From: Acanthochlamys bracteata
Lineage: Eukaryota; Streptophyta; Magnoliopsida; Pandanales; Velloziaceae
Length of the DNA: 64,000 bases
Reading direction: 5' to 3'
Assembly (NCBI GenBank): GCA_019914995.1
Contig: CM034128.1
Coordinates: 10,373,501-10,437,500 of the forward strand
The position numbers were made by a program, and so were the translations under genes. Each line of letters begins with the position of its first letter. Positions within the stretch are counted from its first letter, which is position 1. Of this stretch, positions 49,247 through 62,789 are shown piece after piece. The notes beneath the pieces are model-generated. The model did no database searches. It was not told the DNA's origin and saw only the letters and a list, made by a program, of their open reading frames with translations.

Positions 49247-50993
49247 ATAAAATTCGTTGTTGAGGTGATTTTGCTATTGGTTTCTGATCTGATTGAGTGT
49301 TTAGTTTATGTTCATAGAGAAAAAGTTTGATTTATTTGAATAGTAAATATTAGAAAATATGGAGAAATGTTAGATTGGTAAAAGGTTTTCTTCCCTCTTT
49401 AGTTTCAAGGAAATCACAGTTGAGTTAATGCAAGAAACATACTTGAAATTAAGTTAGCGTTTTTTAGGCTGAAAATGAGTTATTACAATGTGAATTATAA
49501 TGAATATGGAAGAAAAAACCAGAGGGCAAAGAATCTGGAACTAACTTTACACTACAACCATTAGTAAGTAAAGTTAGTAACAATCCTATACTATGCTATA
49601 CATATTATTACTGGTCTATTCTTTTACACATATAAATCACTTCTCATCTATTAAGAAATTACTTTTAATTTATTTTTTATTAAAAAATATAAAAAATCAT
49701 TATCAATTATTTATCAATATAAACAAATATATTATTTTTAAAAATACTATTTCTAACCATTTATTTTTTAAAAAATTACTTTTAAAATAAAAAAAAACGC
49801 ACCAGAAAAATATTCGGATCGCAATGAATTTGTTGAGAGAGTGAATTCGGTTTCCTATGATCTTATCTATATACACTTAGGATTTGTTTACTGATCCATT
49901 ATATTTATTTTTAAATTTATTTTAATATTAAATAAATATAAAAAAATTATTTTAAATATTTTTAATTTTATTTTGTTAATTAACTTTTTATAAAATGAAT
50001 TTATCGTATGCCCTTGTTATCCAACCACCTGAAGTTCCTATAAGACCCCTACCCTTCTCAATGACGGATTCCTACTATAAGGGATATCGCTTACGTGACA
50101 GAACAGCCACTTGCCATAATATTATTAAAATAGAATTAATTTTTGTATTATTTAGTAGAAATAATCGAGCTAATTTGATTTATTTTTTTATATAATTAGA
50201 TGAGTTACTAGTAAATTTTTAATAAAAAATGAATTTTAAAATAGAAAAAAACACATTCTTAATCATATTATTAATATTCGATTATTACTATGAATTTTTA
50301 TTTTCACTTTCAAGTTTCAACTATATTTAGCTATCAAATTTTTATTTTTATTTTTATTTTACATATTTTAATTATTATTTCAACTTATTACTAAAATTTA
50401 CTTTTATAAAGTTTATTTTTTAAAATTTACTTTTATGTAATTAAATACACTAATAGTTTCCTTAATTAGATTTTTTTTGTAGAATTTGGATTTTGTTGAT
50501 TTTTTTAAAACGTATTTAAAATGTTCAAAATTTTAATTTTTTGATCAAAATTAAAATTTCAAAGAATTCACATATTAAATATAAATCAAATTCAAAACTA
50601 CATTTTAGACTTATTAACTTTAGGTTCAACTTACTTAAAAAAGCACAAATTAAAATTTCATTTCATTTTAATTTAGTAATAATTAAAATATAAATATTAA
50701 ATTCTATTATTTATTTATTTTTTGAAGTATTATTTTTTATTTTTTGTGAAAATACGTTATGCCAACCCACGACAACCACCACAATCAATCAACCTAACAA
50801 AAACAAGAGCAAGCGGGTCCCACCCCCACCATCCCTATTTAACTCTTTCTTCGTTGGCCACCAATTCTTTCTCTGTACTTGCTCGTTTCTTTTTTCTCTG
50901 TGATTTAATTTCGTTTCAGATTCAATAAATTTTTTCCCCAAATTGAATTGAGGTGAGAAATTTGCTAGGAAAAACTGGAGAACGGGAGCTCCG
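49247..50993. other. AT-rich intergenic region
   Basis: Very AT-rich from about 49600 to 50760. The ORFs at 49593-49790 and 49995-50195 have low-complexity or unrecognised products. The last 150 bp are a CT-rich leader and promoter for the small gene at 50994 (CCATCCCTATTTAACTC resembles a TATA region). Confidence 0.5.
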
Positions 50994-51227
50994 ATGTCCT
51001 GCGAGAAGCTTGACAGGATGGCGAACTGGTTGGGAACAAGCTTTGCTTCTGCCTTCTTCGCTTCGTTGGAACGCTGCTCTTGCATAAATCTAAGCACCAC
51101 CGATGTCGACGATGACCCGCCTGAAGAAGCTAAAGATCTCCCGTTCATGCTCACGAAACCCATCGTCCATGATGATTGTTCGATTTCTTCTTCAATATCC
51201 GGTCACGAGAACTTCCCCCCTGTCTGA
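50994..51227 (+). CDS. Small plant protein of unknown function (77 aa)
   Basis: Starts [14 protein letters not shown] and has an [15 protein letters not shown] segment, a D/E-rich stretch ([12 protein letters not shown]) and a polar tail. The ATG is preceded by a pyrimidine-rich leader and the frame is intact, so it looks like a real gene rather than a chance ORF. I have a weak impression of similar short proteins in other plants but cannot name the family. There is no signal peptide and no clear transmembrane helix. The cysteine pair CSC may matter. Downstream sequence to about 52450 could be a long or spliced 3' UTR. Confidence 0.55.
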   Translation: MSCEKLDRMANWLGTSFASAFFASLERCSCINLSTTDVDDDPPEEAKDLPFMLTKPIVHDDCSISSSISGHENFPPV

Positions 51228-53396
51228 TGGATCAGTCTCTTCTCTTCACCGATTGGTACTACTTTGAAACTTCGCAAATTAAACCACGTGTTCGATTGTC
51301 GATCTTGATAAATTGTGCTTTGCTTGATTCAGCTGGTCGGATTTGTGCTTGTTTTGTGTGTGTGTGTTTTGTGGTTTTTGTTAAGTCTAATGTGTCGATG
51401 GAATTGGTAGGATTTGTTATCTGATTGTTATATATGCTTGGAGTGAGTATAACGTTATGTTGGTAGGATTCAGGACATAAATGCCTTTGAAATTTCATTC
51501 CAGCTAATTAGGAGAGAAGTTCTGGCATACGATACTTCAGATAGATTGTTCTGTTTCTATCAACTAGATTTAAGTAATAATTATTCTCCAGAAATTTTTT
51601 ATCAAAGCTTGTTGCATGATGAACTCGTAGATGCCAGTTATGCATGTGATTCAATGTCATTAATAGACTGGAAAGTGCAGACAGTAGGTTACAGGAAATC
51701 TTTTTGTTATTTTCGTTGTACTTTATATAGATTTCTTAATTTGCATTCATCTGCAGTGTTGATGTGTACACATCTGCTCTAAACTTCATTCTTGTTTTTA
51801 GCTAACTCACTCTCATTCATCAAAAGAACAGTTAGACCTGAATTGTTAGCTAGCTTGCAATCTTCTTGTTGGGCATGAAGATTGAAAACATACTAAAGAA
51901 CTATGATCTAGTGTGATCTTATGTGGGATTTCTCCTCAGATTCCATGGATCTTTCATATGCAAACATGCTAAAGAACTATGATGTTTTTATAAACCTCCT
52001 ACTATGTTGCGCATTAAGGGGCATTTCAAGATGCCAACAGTGTGTTTCGGAACTTCTCTTACAACCTTTATCTTTTAGTGATTAATTTCCTAAAAGTACC
52101 TTCATTTGATAAAACCTCTTGTTCACAAATGTTTTCATTGTCCAAGTTATGCAATGTGAGGAACATTCTTTTGTTTTCTTTGCAGCAGTCTGTTGATGGA
52201 AGTGCATATGGTGGATGAGAATCTGACTGGAAAAAGATTGTGTTGCAGTCTTGTGGGTTCTCTTTTGTACTTGAATCCAAGATGTTGTAACTGTTGGTGA
52301 TATTTTGTGAGTGATCCTCTAATTTAGTTTTCTTCATGAAATTGTTTCTCAGTAAACAGAACACCGAGGATGCAACTTTTGGTGCACTGCACGCTTCGTG
52401 TAAATCTCAGTAGTCCATGTGTATATTTCTTGTATAAGGAAACTTGTTGCAGGTGTAGAATGTATTATTCGTGCATTGGAGGGCAGGTGTAAAAGTTATG
52501 AGAAGTATACGCTGTAAAATGGGCTTTTCCTATCTGGCTTACAATGGGCTAAAAAGTAACATTGGGTTTTGGACTAGGCCTTAGTCTAATTACGTGAGTT
52601 CTACATGAATCTAATTATGAGCATAACTCACTTTAGAGAAATTTTAAATCACTGCTTTTCTGTAATTGAGTTAGCTATTTGTCTTGTAAACACTCACTTT
52701 TTGGGACTATTCAAAGAACCGTAATCCAAGTGTGTTCTTGAAACTTCAAACTCTACCTACCTCAGTTCTTGAAATTTGAACTCAAAATTCCCTGATTTGA
52801 AAAATTAAACAACAAAATATGAAAGCTGTGTTTCAAAACATTAGTAATTTCACTTTGTACGCTCAGACTTAGAATTCCATACGATTCATATATTTTATTT
52901 GCATAAAAAATTTAAAATTTTATTTTTATATTAAAAATTTTAATTTTTTTATTTATACATTTTTAATATAATTTTATATTTTAATTTTTAACTCATTTTA
53001 AAAAATTATTGAAATATAAAAATCAAACTTTATTTTTAACTCATTTTTTCAATAACTTTATTTTTTAATCTTTATTTTTATGAAACTCAGTTATTGATAT
53101 TTAACTAACATAAAATATTTAAAAGTGCCCATAATAAATACATAAATTGTCGTCAATAACGACTCACGACACATGTGACACGGGAGAGAAATTATCTCAG
53201 GCAAATAACACACGCAAAAATATGGAAGTAGTCACCAAAAGAGCTTGAGCTCTTCCAAACTCCAACAAGAACACTTCAAAGCTTCACTAAATAATTGTCA
53301 CAAGTTTTGGATTATGGACTTTTAGCATTTTATACTTTGCTTGGGCTAGTACTATAAGATAGGCAAGTTTCAATGCATCATCAAATTATCTACTAT
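51228..53396. other. 3' UTR and convergent intergenic region
   Basis: Moderately AT-rich up to 52500, perhaps transcribed with the small gene. It is strongly AT-rich at 52900-53110. ORFs here (51546-51782, 52068-52364) have no recognisable similarity. Confidence 0.45.
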
Positions 53397-56300
53397 CTAT
53401 TCAGAGAGGGTGGACTTGAGCTCACCATCACGTTGCAATTGCAGCACGATATCACAACCTCCTATCAGCTCGCCCTTGTAGTACAATTGAGGAAAGGTTG
53501 GCCAGTTTGAGTACTTCTTCAGTCCCTGTCTCACTTCTTCGTCATTCAGGATGTCAAAATGACCAAAGTTAATTCCTTCATTCTTGAGCACATCGACGAC
53601 CTTTGAGCTAAATCCGCAGCGAGGGGCATCAGGTGAACCTTTCATAAAGAGCATAGTCGGTGAAGAGGATAGCAGAGCTTTCAAACGATCTTCAAGAGTT
53701 TCTTTCTCAAGAATACCCTTTTCAGCAAGCATCCTCTTCAGCTCTCCGCTTTTCTGCATCTCCAACAGGATATCTGATCCTCCAATCAGTTCACCTTTTA
53801 TATAAACCTGAGGATAGCTTGACCAGTTCGAGTAAACTTTCAGGCCCTGCCTTACTTCTTCATCCAAAAGAATGTCAAAGCTCCCAAAGTCAACCTCCTC
53901 TTGTCGAAGGATCTCAACGACCTTACGGCTGAAACCACACTTGGGTTCATCTGGCTTCCCCTTCAAAAATAACATAACAGGATTCGAACTTATAAGGCTC
54001 TCGATTCTAGATTTCAAGGCTGCATTCAACCCTGTTGGTTCAGTAAAACCCCCAGCCTTCGATGCAGCAGCTTCCTCATCTGAAGTCTTAACAAATTCCT
54101 TAGCTTTACTATCATTTGAAGCAAGACTAATCCCATGCTCTCTAAATACCTCCTTTAACTCACCACTTTCATGCATAGCAAGTACTATGTCGCACCCACC
54201 AACTAGTTCACTATTGCAAAAGAGCTGTGGGAAGGTTGGCCAGTTTGCAAACTTCTTCATCCCCTCTCGAACTTCGTTATCCGTAAGAATATCAAAACTT
54301 CCAAACTGAACTCCCTCATTTTTCAATATGTCAACCACCTTGCGGCTGAAACCGCATTTGGGCTGATCAGGAGTTCCTTTCATGAAGAGGAAAATAGGGT
54401 TTGAATTGACCAATTGCTGCAACCGGCTTTTTAGTTGTTCACTCAGTCCAATGCTTGTGCTTGGGGCCTGAGCTGAACCATTTCCTTTTGCCATCTCTTT
54501 TACTGTCTCAAGTACTGCAGGTCCGGCAGCCATCCCAAGACTGGCAGGAGAAGCTGATTCTGCATGCTCTGCAGATCCAGCAAGTTTTGCAACCTTATTT
54601 GCGAGAGCAGATGGATTTGCACCCTCCATCGTGTCAACAGTTTTTCCATTCTGATAGCAAAGTATGTCAATTCGGAACCTGATTTGCCTAAATTAGGTTT
54701 TACTAAAGAACCAAACAAGATGAAACAAGAGAAACAATGCAGCTGCAATGTGACATTTAACTAGTTGATTCACAGTTCTCATATACGTGCTCTTTGCTTA
54801 TAGTAAAAGAAGCAAAACAGAATCCCACAGATAGATTTGCAAATGCTGTATCTAAGAAGACAAATAACAGAAGTCAATGGACCATTGAATATGCTAACCT
54901 TGTCCCCCACCAAAAGAACATACAAGAAAGATTTGTATATCATCATAAAGAATCAATTTATGCATTTCTTGTAAGAATTTTAACGAACTCATTACATAAT
55001 CAAAGGCATATACAAGATGACTGTTAAGTGTTGAGATTTAAAAAAAAAAATTCTAATATTCATAGTTTGTGGCTACACGATGTCAAACATCACAGAACAA
55101 TGTCAAAGATACATCGACTAGCAAACGCATTTATTGTCAGTTCAAATGAAAATACTCTCAAGAAGATTTATACTCCCGAACTACTATCTTTTTTCCAACA
55201 TCTTCCAAACATTATTCAAGTACTGCTCAAAAACAACAATACCTTGTTTCAAATAAGCGAGGGACAGAAACTTGATGTGATGTCATAAGAGAATTGGCTA
55301 GAAAGAAACATCTATAAAGCCATCCTAGGTTGTCAGTATATATATTGGAAGGAGATACTTATACTTGCATCTTTAGTTGCAATAATTAACAACAGCAACA
55401 TGCAGCAAAATTCAGCCTAATCATCTAGGTGGAGATACTATCTAAAGATTTAAAATCATTCTTTTCCAACAGTCAACCAACTTCTCAATAGAAGTACTCA
55501 CCCATTTTTGAACTGTTCAATACAACTTGTTTTTATGTGCTAAAGGCATTAGAAGAAATAAAGAACTTGTAAGAAGATCTTTATTTGTTAAGGAAAATGC
55601 ACACACCACACCAAAATGCGCTTGAGTAAAGCTTAATCTACATAAATTAACGTGTGATGAGTGTCCTCCGCACTCCTAATGTTACAATTTAGTGAAATTC
55701 ACCAAAGCTCCCTAACGATATTCCAAAACTACATTTTACATAAATTACCACACAACAAGGATTGGATTAGAAAAGAAATTTTAATTTGGGTTTGATTGCT
55801 TCAAGAGACTAATGCCTTAGCTAAATACTATTGAGTATTGACCAAAAGCAAGTGGAAGCACCTCATGGTTCACAAGTGAGAAACTTTCAAAGTGACAGCA
55901 AGAAGCTGGTTACCTTGCAGAAGGCAAAATATGGGACTGCTGAGACAGAATATGCCTCTGAGATTTCCGGTTGCTCCTCTGCTTCAACCTAATAAAACAA
56001 CAAACTTCAAGTAAGAATTGAACTAGTTCTGATTTTTCTTTTTCGTGAAGACAAAAACTAAAGACAATTATAATTTAATACAAACAAAGTAGAAATGCAT
56101 ACAAAAGCAGACACATGTCAACAGTTGTATTTAAACAAAATAAAAATGGACTCATGTATACACATATTAAGGCAGGCAATTAGGTCTTCTGCAAGCGTCA
56201 TTTCAATCAATCAATTCATCTTCCAAATGTGAAGTAATGACAAATTAAGGTCACACATGTTTAGCTTTATCTCATCAGTTATTCCACATGTCTCTCACTT

Positions 56301-57264
56301 GAAATCATGCACAATTAGTAAGATATCAACTATTACAAAAGCTTCAAGCAAAAATCTCATATGCAGTTGCACAACAAACTTGTGCTGCAATAACAAATGG
56401 ACAAATAGCATAAGTAGAAGTTTCCAGAGCAACGCTATTACTAAGGATTATAAACTAGTTCATTCAGATTTCAGAATAACACAACAGGAATCTTTGAATG
56501 CAAATATTGCTAAGGTTCATAAACTAGTTCATTAAGATTTCAGGATAACACAACAGGCATCTTTGAATGCAAGTATCCTGTCCAACGTAAATATAAGATT
56601 GAATATGTCCACAATCAGCAAACTAATAATGTTCCTTGAAGGCATCAAAAGTAAACAGATTGCAGAAGGCGTTAACTAGAAGGCATTGATAAACAAGAAA
56701 ATCACACTACACTCAATAACATTCAGAATTTACTGAAACTAAATTGTAGGCTAAACATAGTAGACAATAACACACTATTCACTGAATCGAGCAATGTCAT
56801 CATTCCAGAAATTAGATGAATCGTTGCAAACTACTCAACTGTTGACTACACAAGACAGTAAAGTAAAACAAAACAAGCAAAAAACATCAGAAACAAATCA
56901 GGCATACAAATCAGATAGTAAAACGCAAGAGATTAAGAAAATAATACCGTAAAACACTTGAAATCACACCTTTCCTTAATAAATGAAAAGTAAATACTTT
57001 AAACAGACAAATAAATAAAATTGTCACTTCAAGGTGAACTACCGCAAAGTAGAAGAGGGGGAAATCAATCATAGAACGAACCCTGACGAATTGAGCGTGA
57101 GGGAAATCAGTAGCAAGGTGAGAAAACACCTGGTCCATCTGCTTTGAAGCTTCACACCAATCAGCCCAGAAGTGTAACACTGCCGGTGGCTTCCCATCAC
57201 CGATCAACTCATCCAACTCCGCCTTCGATTTCACGTCCTTCACAACACCCCCGCCGTTCACCAT
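53397..57264 (-). CDS. GRXS17: Monothiol glutaredoxin GRXS17 (Trx-like plus three Grx domains)
   Basis: Multidomain PICOT-type glutaredoxin. It binds Fe-S clusters with glutathione in cytosol and nucleus, and in Arabidopsis acts in thermotolerance, meristem function and iron-sulfur assembly. Exons in order are 57264-57082, 55988-55914 and 54650-53397. They total 504 codons, giving 503 aa. The N-terminal thioredoxin-like domain (residues about 1-110) has WCEAS at 36-40, lacking the second Cys of a redox-active CxxC. Three plant-specific Grx domains follow, each with an active-site CGFS: Cys185, Cys324 and Cys431. Each also has the glutathione-site region WPTFPQL or WSSYPQV and a GG(C/S)DI turn. 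The start is the ATG at 57264; the frame is open upstream with no earlier ATG. Introns 1 and 2 are each more than 1 kb. Confidence 0.97.
56438..56576 (+). repeat. Two-copy tandem repeat of 70 bp in GRXS17 intron 1
   Basis: Units 56438-56507 and 56508-56576 share ATAAACTAGTTCATT, AGATTTCAG, ATAACACAACAGG and ATCTTTGAATGCAA with few mismatches. Non-coding intronic duplication. Confidence 0.85.
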
Positions 57265-58263
57265 CTCGTTCGACTGCTTTCTAGATTGCTCCAATCGATT
57301 CTCAAGCTGCGTGTGAAATTTCTTTAGCGGCCGCGTTCATTATCAAACTTAGTTTTCTTTGTTTTTTTTTTTTTCCCTAACGGGACCGTGACAAATCACG
57401 TTTTTCGAGATTCGCGATCGCCAGATCTGCCAGCGCCTTGTTTACTGACACGACGATTCGTTCTATTGCGTCGCGTTTGAGCAGCGTGAACTAAAGCCCA
57501 TTATTTACAGGGATGGGCTTTTATGCTTGGATTTTTGAGCTTTTGGCCGAGATAGTAACTCGGCCGAGTCAAAACGCCGAGTCGTGAAAAGACAAGGACG
57601 CGAAGTGCGAGTGCGTTCAGTAGTGTATATAAAACGTTGCTTTTCAACTTTTTTTAAAATATTTTTAATATATATTTTATAAATATTTAAAAATTTTATT
57701 TAAAAATTTAGATAGTGTAGAAAAATTTTATTTAATGAGATTTTTTTATTATATATTTTTATTATTTTTTTTAAAGTAAAAAATATAAAATTTATTTATT
57801 AAAAAAATAAAAATATTTTTTATTTAAAAAAAATTTATTTTATAAATAATTTCAAACGCATCATTTTGTTTAAAACTCCAGTTCTAATCTGTCAATAGAT
57901 ATTGTTAACTTTTTTAAAAATAAATATCAGGAACAGTCTTTCATAACAATGGTGATATAGATTAATAGATTATTCTGGTCAAAATAACAAACAATGGTAT
58001 GAAGAAAGAAAAGGAAAAAAAAACATGTAAACGATTCATAAAGATTGTATCAGATTTGTAGGCAATCAAGTTTCACTTCCACATATATTCACAGATGTGT
58101 AGAAGGGGGAATGTCGATACAGAAAGCTTTCAGCTACTAGTAATGCTTTTCTACTCTTTTAAACAAAAGACGACTACCAACTTGTGCAGGCCTATCACCT
58201 ATGACATTAGGCTAAATTACATGTTTCTGGCAAACTTTACACTTTGATATTGTAATAGCTCCC
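57265..58263. other. Intergenic region between GRXS17 start and MLO 3' end
   Basis: Contains the GRXS17 leader and promoter (GC-richer at 57330-57620), an AT-rich MITE-like repeat (57625-57865) and the MLO 3' UTR. No gene seen. Confidence 0.55.
57625..57865 (-). repeat. AT-rich MITE-like repeat, copy 5
   Basis: Runs from about GTATATAAAACGTTGC to TTATAAATAATTTCAAACGC. The right end is the reverse complement of the left end of the 16.3-kb copy, and the internal blocks follow the same order as the 29.7-kb copy. Confidence 0.5.
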
Positions 58264-61200
58264 CTATCGTAGTCTCCAAGCAGGCATTGACACAGATCTT
58301 GAAATTGCATTTCCGAGATTGCCAGTACTTCCTCTGTACCCTGAGAGTGAAGGTGAAGATGGGACAGAAATTGATTGAAGAAGAGGCGTTTCCGCATGAC
58401 TGTGGTTGGAAGTATCGTTGTCAGTTGTGGCGTTACCGTTCAAATTTGTTGATGTATCAGTAGGTTGCAGCTCTATTGTTACGTAGGGGTTGCCGTACGG
58501 TTCATCAAGGAGCTCCTGGTCACATTCCTCAATTGAGCATATAGTGACGGTATCCTCAAGTGAGCATACAGTACTTGTTTCCGTACGTATTGTTGACTCA
58601 TCTGTTCCACGATGACGATGCTTCCTTCTCTTCTTAGCTGCCTTTCCCCACCCATGAATCGTCTCTCTGATCCTCTGAGGTATTAATGCAGCCTTGTAGT
58701 TTGATCCCATCTGTTGTTTCACAAAAAAGATTAGAAACCAGATAGAACAAGAGCAACCAATGCTATCTCATCTATCGGATTTCGATTACAAATTCAAGCT
58801 CAAATTCAAAGAATTGCAACAACTTAAAGGTTGGATCAACATTATAAGCAATAGTATCTGAAAAGCTCAATTAGATCACACACCTGAGTGACCAATGCAT
58901 AGAGAGGCAATGTACTATAACTGCAGAGAAACTGCCCAGAAAACCTGATGATGGATTTCAAAGTGGGTTAGCAAACATCCAAATATTATAGCAGAAATTA
59001 GTGGGACATTGATTGAGCTAGCAGAGTGCTTTGCAAAAAGGAAGGGGTTGTAAGGTTATCCTCACCCTAATACAAGACGCGCATAGACCAGAATATGATT
59101 TTTTATGAAGCATGAGTCATATCCAAATTGCCACTGTATATATCAAACAATTTCGTTATCAGTTTTGAGCAATAGCAAAGTCCAAGCTAGCAAGTGGTTA
59201 AGTGACCGTCATAGAACAAGACATTACCCAAAACCAGAAAAACGAAGCCAGCTCAAAAGAATTCTGCATATTAACAATGCAGATAGATCAATAAGGTAAC
59301 TACTTGACATAGGTAGAAAATATTAGGTTATTTCATAGTTTGAAAGAAATATTAACCTGGAAAAGGATGAAATGGATTAAATTAAGTAAAAGTTCTGGTT
59401 TCTTGAACCAGAAGAGATCATCACGTGGCTTTAAACCTTGCCCACCTGATAACCCCGTGATGCCAGCACTCTCCAAAGCAAGGGTCGCGATCACGTTCTG
59501 CAGTTTAGCCCCGACCAGTAGAACAAGCTACATAATCAAGGGTTACAGATTAGAACCATATACATAAACAGGGACACTGAGGCTCAACACCGAAGGAAGA
59601 CGTACTGCTATAGGTATTATGGCTATCCAGAAGTAGAGATTCGAACCTGCATGTAAAATGACCAATTTCACGTACTTCTACAAGCAAAGTTATATATTCA
59701 AGTACAAAGATGTTTTTGGTGTTCATATGAACTTCCAAGTGGGCAACAAATTCCGTTAACTGAACACCTCTTACCTTTTATGTTAAATAACATGAAAGCA
59801 ACTACAAATCCCCAAAGCGATGCACTGCATTGAATTGAGCAAAACTGAATAAGAAATCATAATCTACTGAACAGATGACAAGCAATCATTATTTTCTGAC
59901 TTGATTTTTTGTTGTACTATGACTTTTACAGCAATTTACGAAATACCAGCTTTATCCATGTATTTGGCTTCTCAAAATTTTGGATTTCTAAAGGTAATGC
60001 TGGAAACTAAAAATAGACGTATTTACTTGATAGCTTACCTCACACCAACAATCATTTTAAATTCTTCTTCCATAGAGCGTATCATGTAGCTATGAAAATC
60101 ATAGTTTGGCGGAAGATGGTGGTTCTGCAACGTACAAGGTAGATGAAATTAAATCCCAACCATGCGATATATATATACTCCACTTGCAGAAAATAAAACA
60201 TATAATAAAACTCTTTCTCAGAAAGCACAAAACTCCCAATCAATCACCAAGAAAGCACAGTGGCTTGTCCCACATACATTAAACTCCCAGATACAATATT
60301 TTTCTCGAAATAACTGCCCAAAATTCTTGTTATAGTTTATATAGAATGGCAAGGAAAACTCATTGCTAAAAGGCTTTTATGCTTCATACTTGATAATTAA
60401 CATACCACAATAAAGCCCCTTCTAAGTGTAAGATAGTCGGCACGGGCCACAGACTTTCCAAACTGACGGAAGAAGCATGTCTGCATCATAAAGAATAGTG
60501 AAATGATCTGATACTAAAAATAGAAATCAACATATGAGAACAACACCTACCACCCATATAAGGAACTTGTTTCTGCTCCAACGATTTGATGTATGGAACT
60601 TTACAAAGGTTGACTGCCTCCTCATAGTCAGTGCTCTCGTGATCTCTGTTAACATTAGCTAGTACATAACAACAGTTTGAATGAAGGAAAAGAAAAGAAT
60701 TATCTAAATTCAATTTGTAACAGTACGTAGCAACCAATGAGTACATTCTGTGGTGAACAATCTTGACATCACCACATCAGGATAAAAAAGTTGAAGCTAA
60801 CACTTTCTGACAAAGAATTTTTTGTAACAAAAAGGTGCTTTGCAGAATCAGCAAATATATGAGTATGATTTCTAATTTCTAGTTAGTAGCTCCTCGCTTA
60901 TTTTCCCAAACCAAGGGTATGTTGGTATTACCCATAAATTAAATGAATGAGGACATTTCAGAAGCATGTCTTGGTGCTAAATAAATTCACACCTAATGAG
61001 TGGTCCTACCAAGTGAGAAGGTCCTTTGTTAAAACTCCACAGAGAGCCATAGGGACCATGACACTCAGCAAGTACCAAATACCCGAACTCCATGACTAAA
61101 AAGATATCAATGTATGCTACATCAATTCTGGTGAAACATTCGGACATGTATTAAGAATCAAAATTCCCTCATCTTATGAAAGTCTGGTCAACTATTGGCA

Positions 61201-62789
61201 GTTTACATCACAACTTTATAAAAATAGCTTAAACAATTGTAATTGTTGCAAAACCAAGGATTGCACCAGTTACGAAACATAAAACAATAATATAAAGATG
61301 GGGATGCTACAACTCTCAGGTTTTGGCACTACCTGGATGTACAACATATGGACTCCTCTGCGCCTCTTCTTCCCATTTCCTCCATGTGTGTACCTATGAG
61401 CAATATACAAGTAAAAGACACTTAGGAGTACCCCAGCTAGCAGTCCATAGGCAGATATGGATGAGATGATTACATTACAATGATATATCTCAACACTGTC
61501 TCACAAGAGGTTGTTTACCTAATGTTATAAGAGATTTAGGTGTACCTTCACAATGGCCAGCAACATTGTTAAACAGCTGTATGACACATGGGTTATGGCC
61601 ATGACAAAGATGAAACGGTGGAGCTGTTCAAGACCCTCATATGAAACAAATGGTTCATGGCCCTGCAAGAAGAACCAAGTTACGAATGAGAACAAGAAAT
61701 TAGACTAAAACCTGAAAGGACATGATGGAGGGTGCTAATTGTGATGGTTGCATTCAAAATGAAAATATACTTGAGTCTTGACAGCTTAATATGATCCCAA
61801 AGAAAGTTGTAAGCAGATAGAAGTAAAAGCTTAAACGAAAATATTGATAGTTTCTACTACATGCCTCTGCACATGTCTGCTGATTGAGGCCACTCAGCAT
61901 CCTTTTAAAACTGTGACGTACGACAAGACCCATGAGTTGTTTACGGTCATTAGGATGATCATTCTCAGACTCCGTCATTCCTTCAACCTCTGATCTGGTA
62001 CATGGAGAAAACCTACCCTCATAAAATTTTGAGTCGATGCAGATGCTTGATATGGTTCTTGACGTTGCAATTAACAACAAAGAAATAAACCCCAGCAGCA
62101 TTAGTTCTGTACCACGCAGGTTAACAATTATACCATTACGCAATGGAGAAAGTCTATCAACCATAGTTGTTAGTGACTAGGAAGTTGATACAGTTAGTTA
62201 CGACATACCTTCTTTCATCTTCTCTAATGCTTCAAAGAGCGGATTCCTCCGTGTCTTCTTCAACCACTAAAATCAACAAAAGCCTAGTAATGAGATTCAG
62301 TAGCTACGGAGATCAACTTCAAAACAATACAACAGCGTATATTTGCAACAACGTAACGTTGAAAACTTTGCTATTGTAAGAAGGAGACCACAATCGGCAC
62401 CAGATCATGTACTCAACTATCAATTATGGAGTAATGAAAGTCCAGTGCCTACAGGATTTAACCTTTGAAGCTGAAAACAAAAAGGTACCGAAAATACCAG
62501 CACTCCAAAAACTCATCCATATAAAAGACCAATTACTAAGAAATCTAGCAACTCATATAATCTAACTCTACAATCCAGCAAGAGCAGGAACAGTAGACTA
62601 CAGAGATCAAGAACAGAATATTCTACACAAAAAAAGGAGAAGTTTGGGGAAATCACTCACAGAGCTAAGGCGATGGATTGATCGCTCTACTAGCAATGAG
62701 ACGGCCACAAAGATGGTGAGCACTGTGGCCACCGACCAAGTCGGCGTCAGCGCTAGCGATCGCATTTCTTGGTTTTGCGACGAATCCAT
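58264..62789 (-). CDS. MLO: MLO family seven-transmembrane protein (MLO4/11-like)
   Basis: Plant MLO protein with seven membrane helices, an extracellular N-terminus and a cytosolic calmodulin-binding tail. Members act as calcium channels or regulators in powdery mildew susceptibility, root thigmomorphogenesis or pollen. Exons in order are 62789-62661, 62266-62209, 62106-61865, 61662-61546, 61393-61333, 60645-60551, 60480-60406, 60124-60039, 59824-59775, 59646-59606, 59527-59357, 59263-59228, 59133-59066, 58944-58884 and 58710-58264. They total 579 codons, giving 578 aa. Family hallmarks are [20 protein letters not shown] at the N-terminus, [50 protein letters not shown], and YALVTQMGSNYK at the start of the tail. 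The calmodulin-binding region is in [14 protein letters not shown]. The tail end [14 protein letters not shown] suggests the MLO4/11/14 clade. Intron 3 has a GC donor. Confidence 0.95.

Noticed and set aside
53872..54309. 145-aa plus-strand ORF opposite GRXS17
   Set aside because: Shadow of the glutaredoxin exon on the minus strand.
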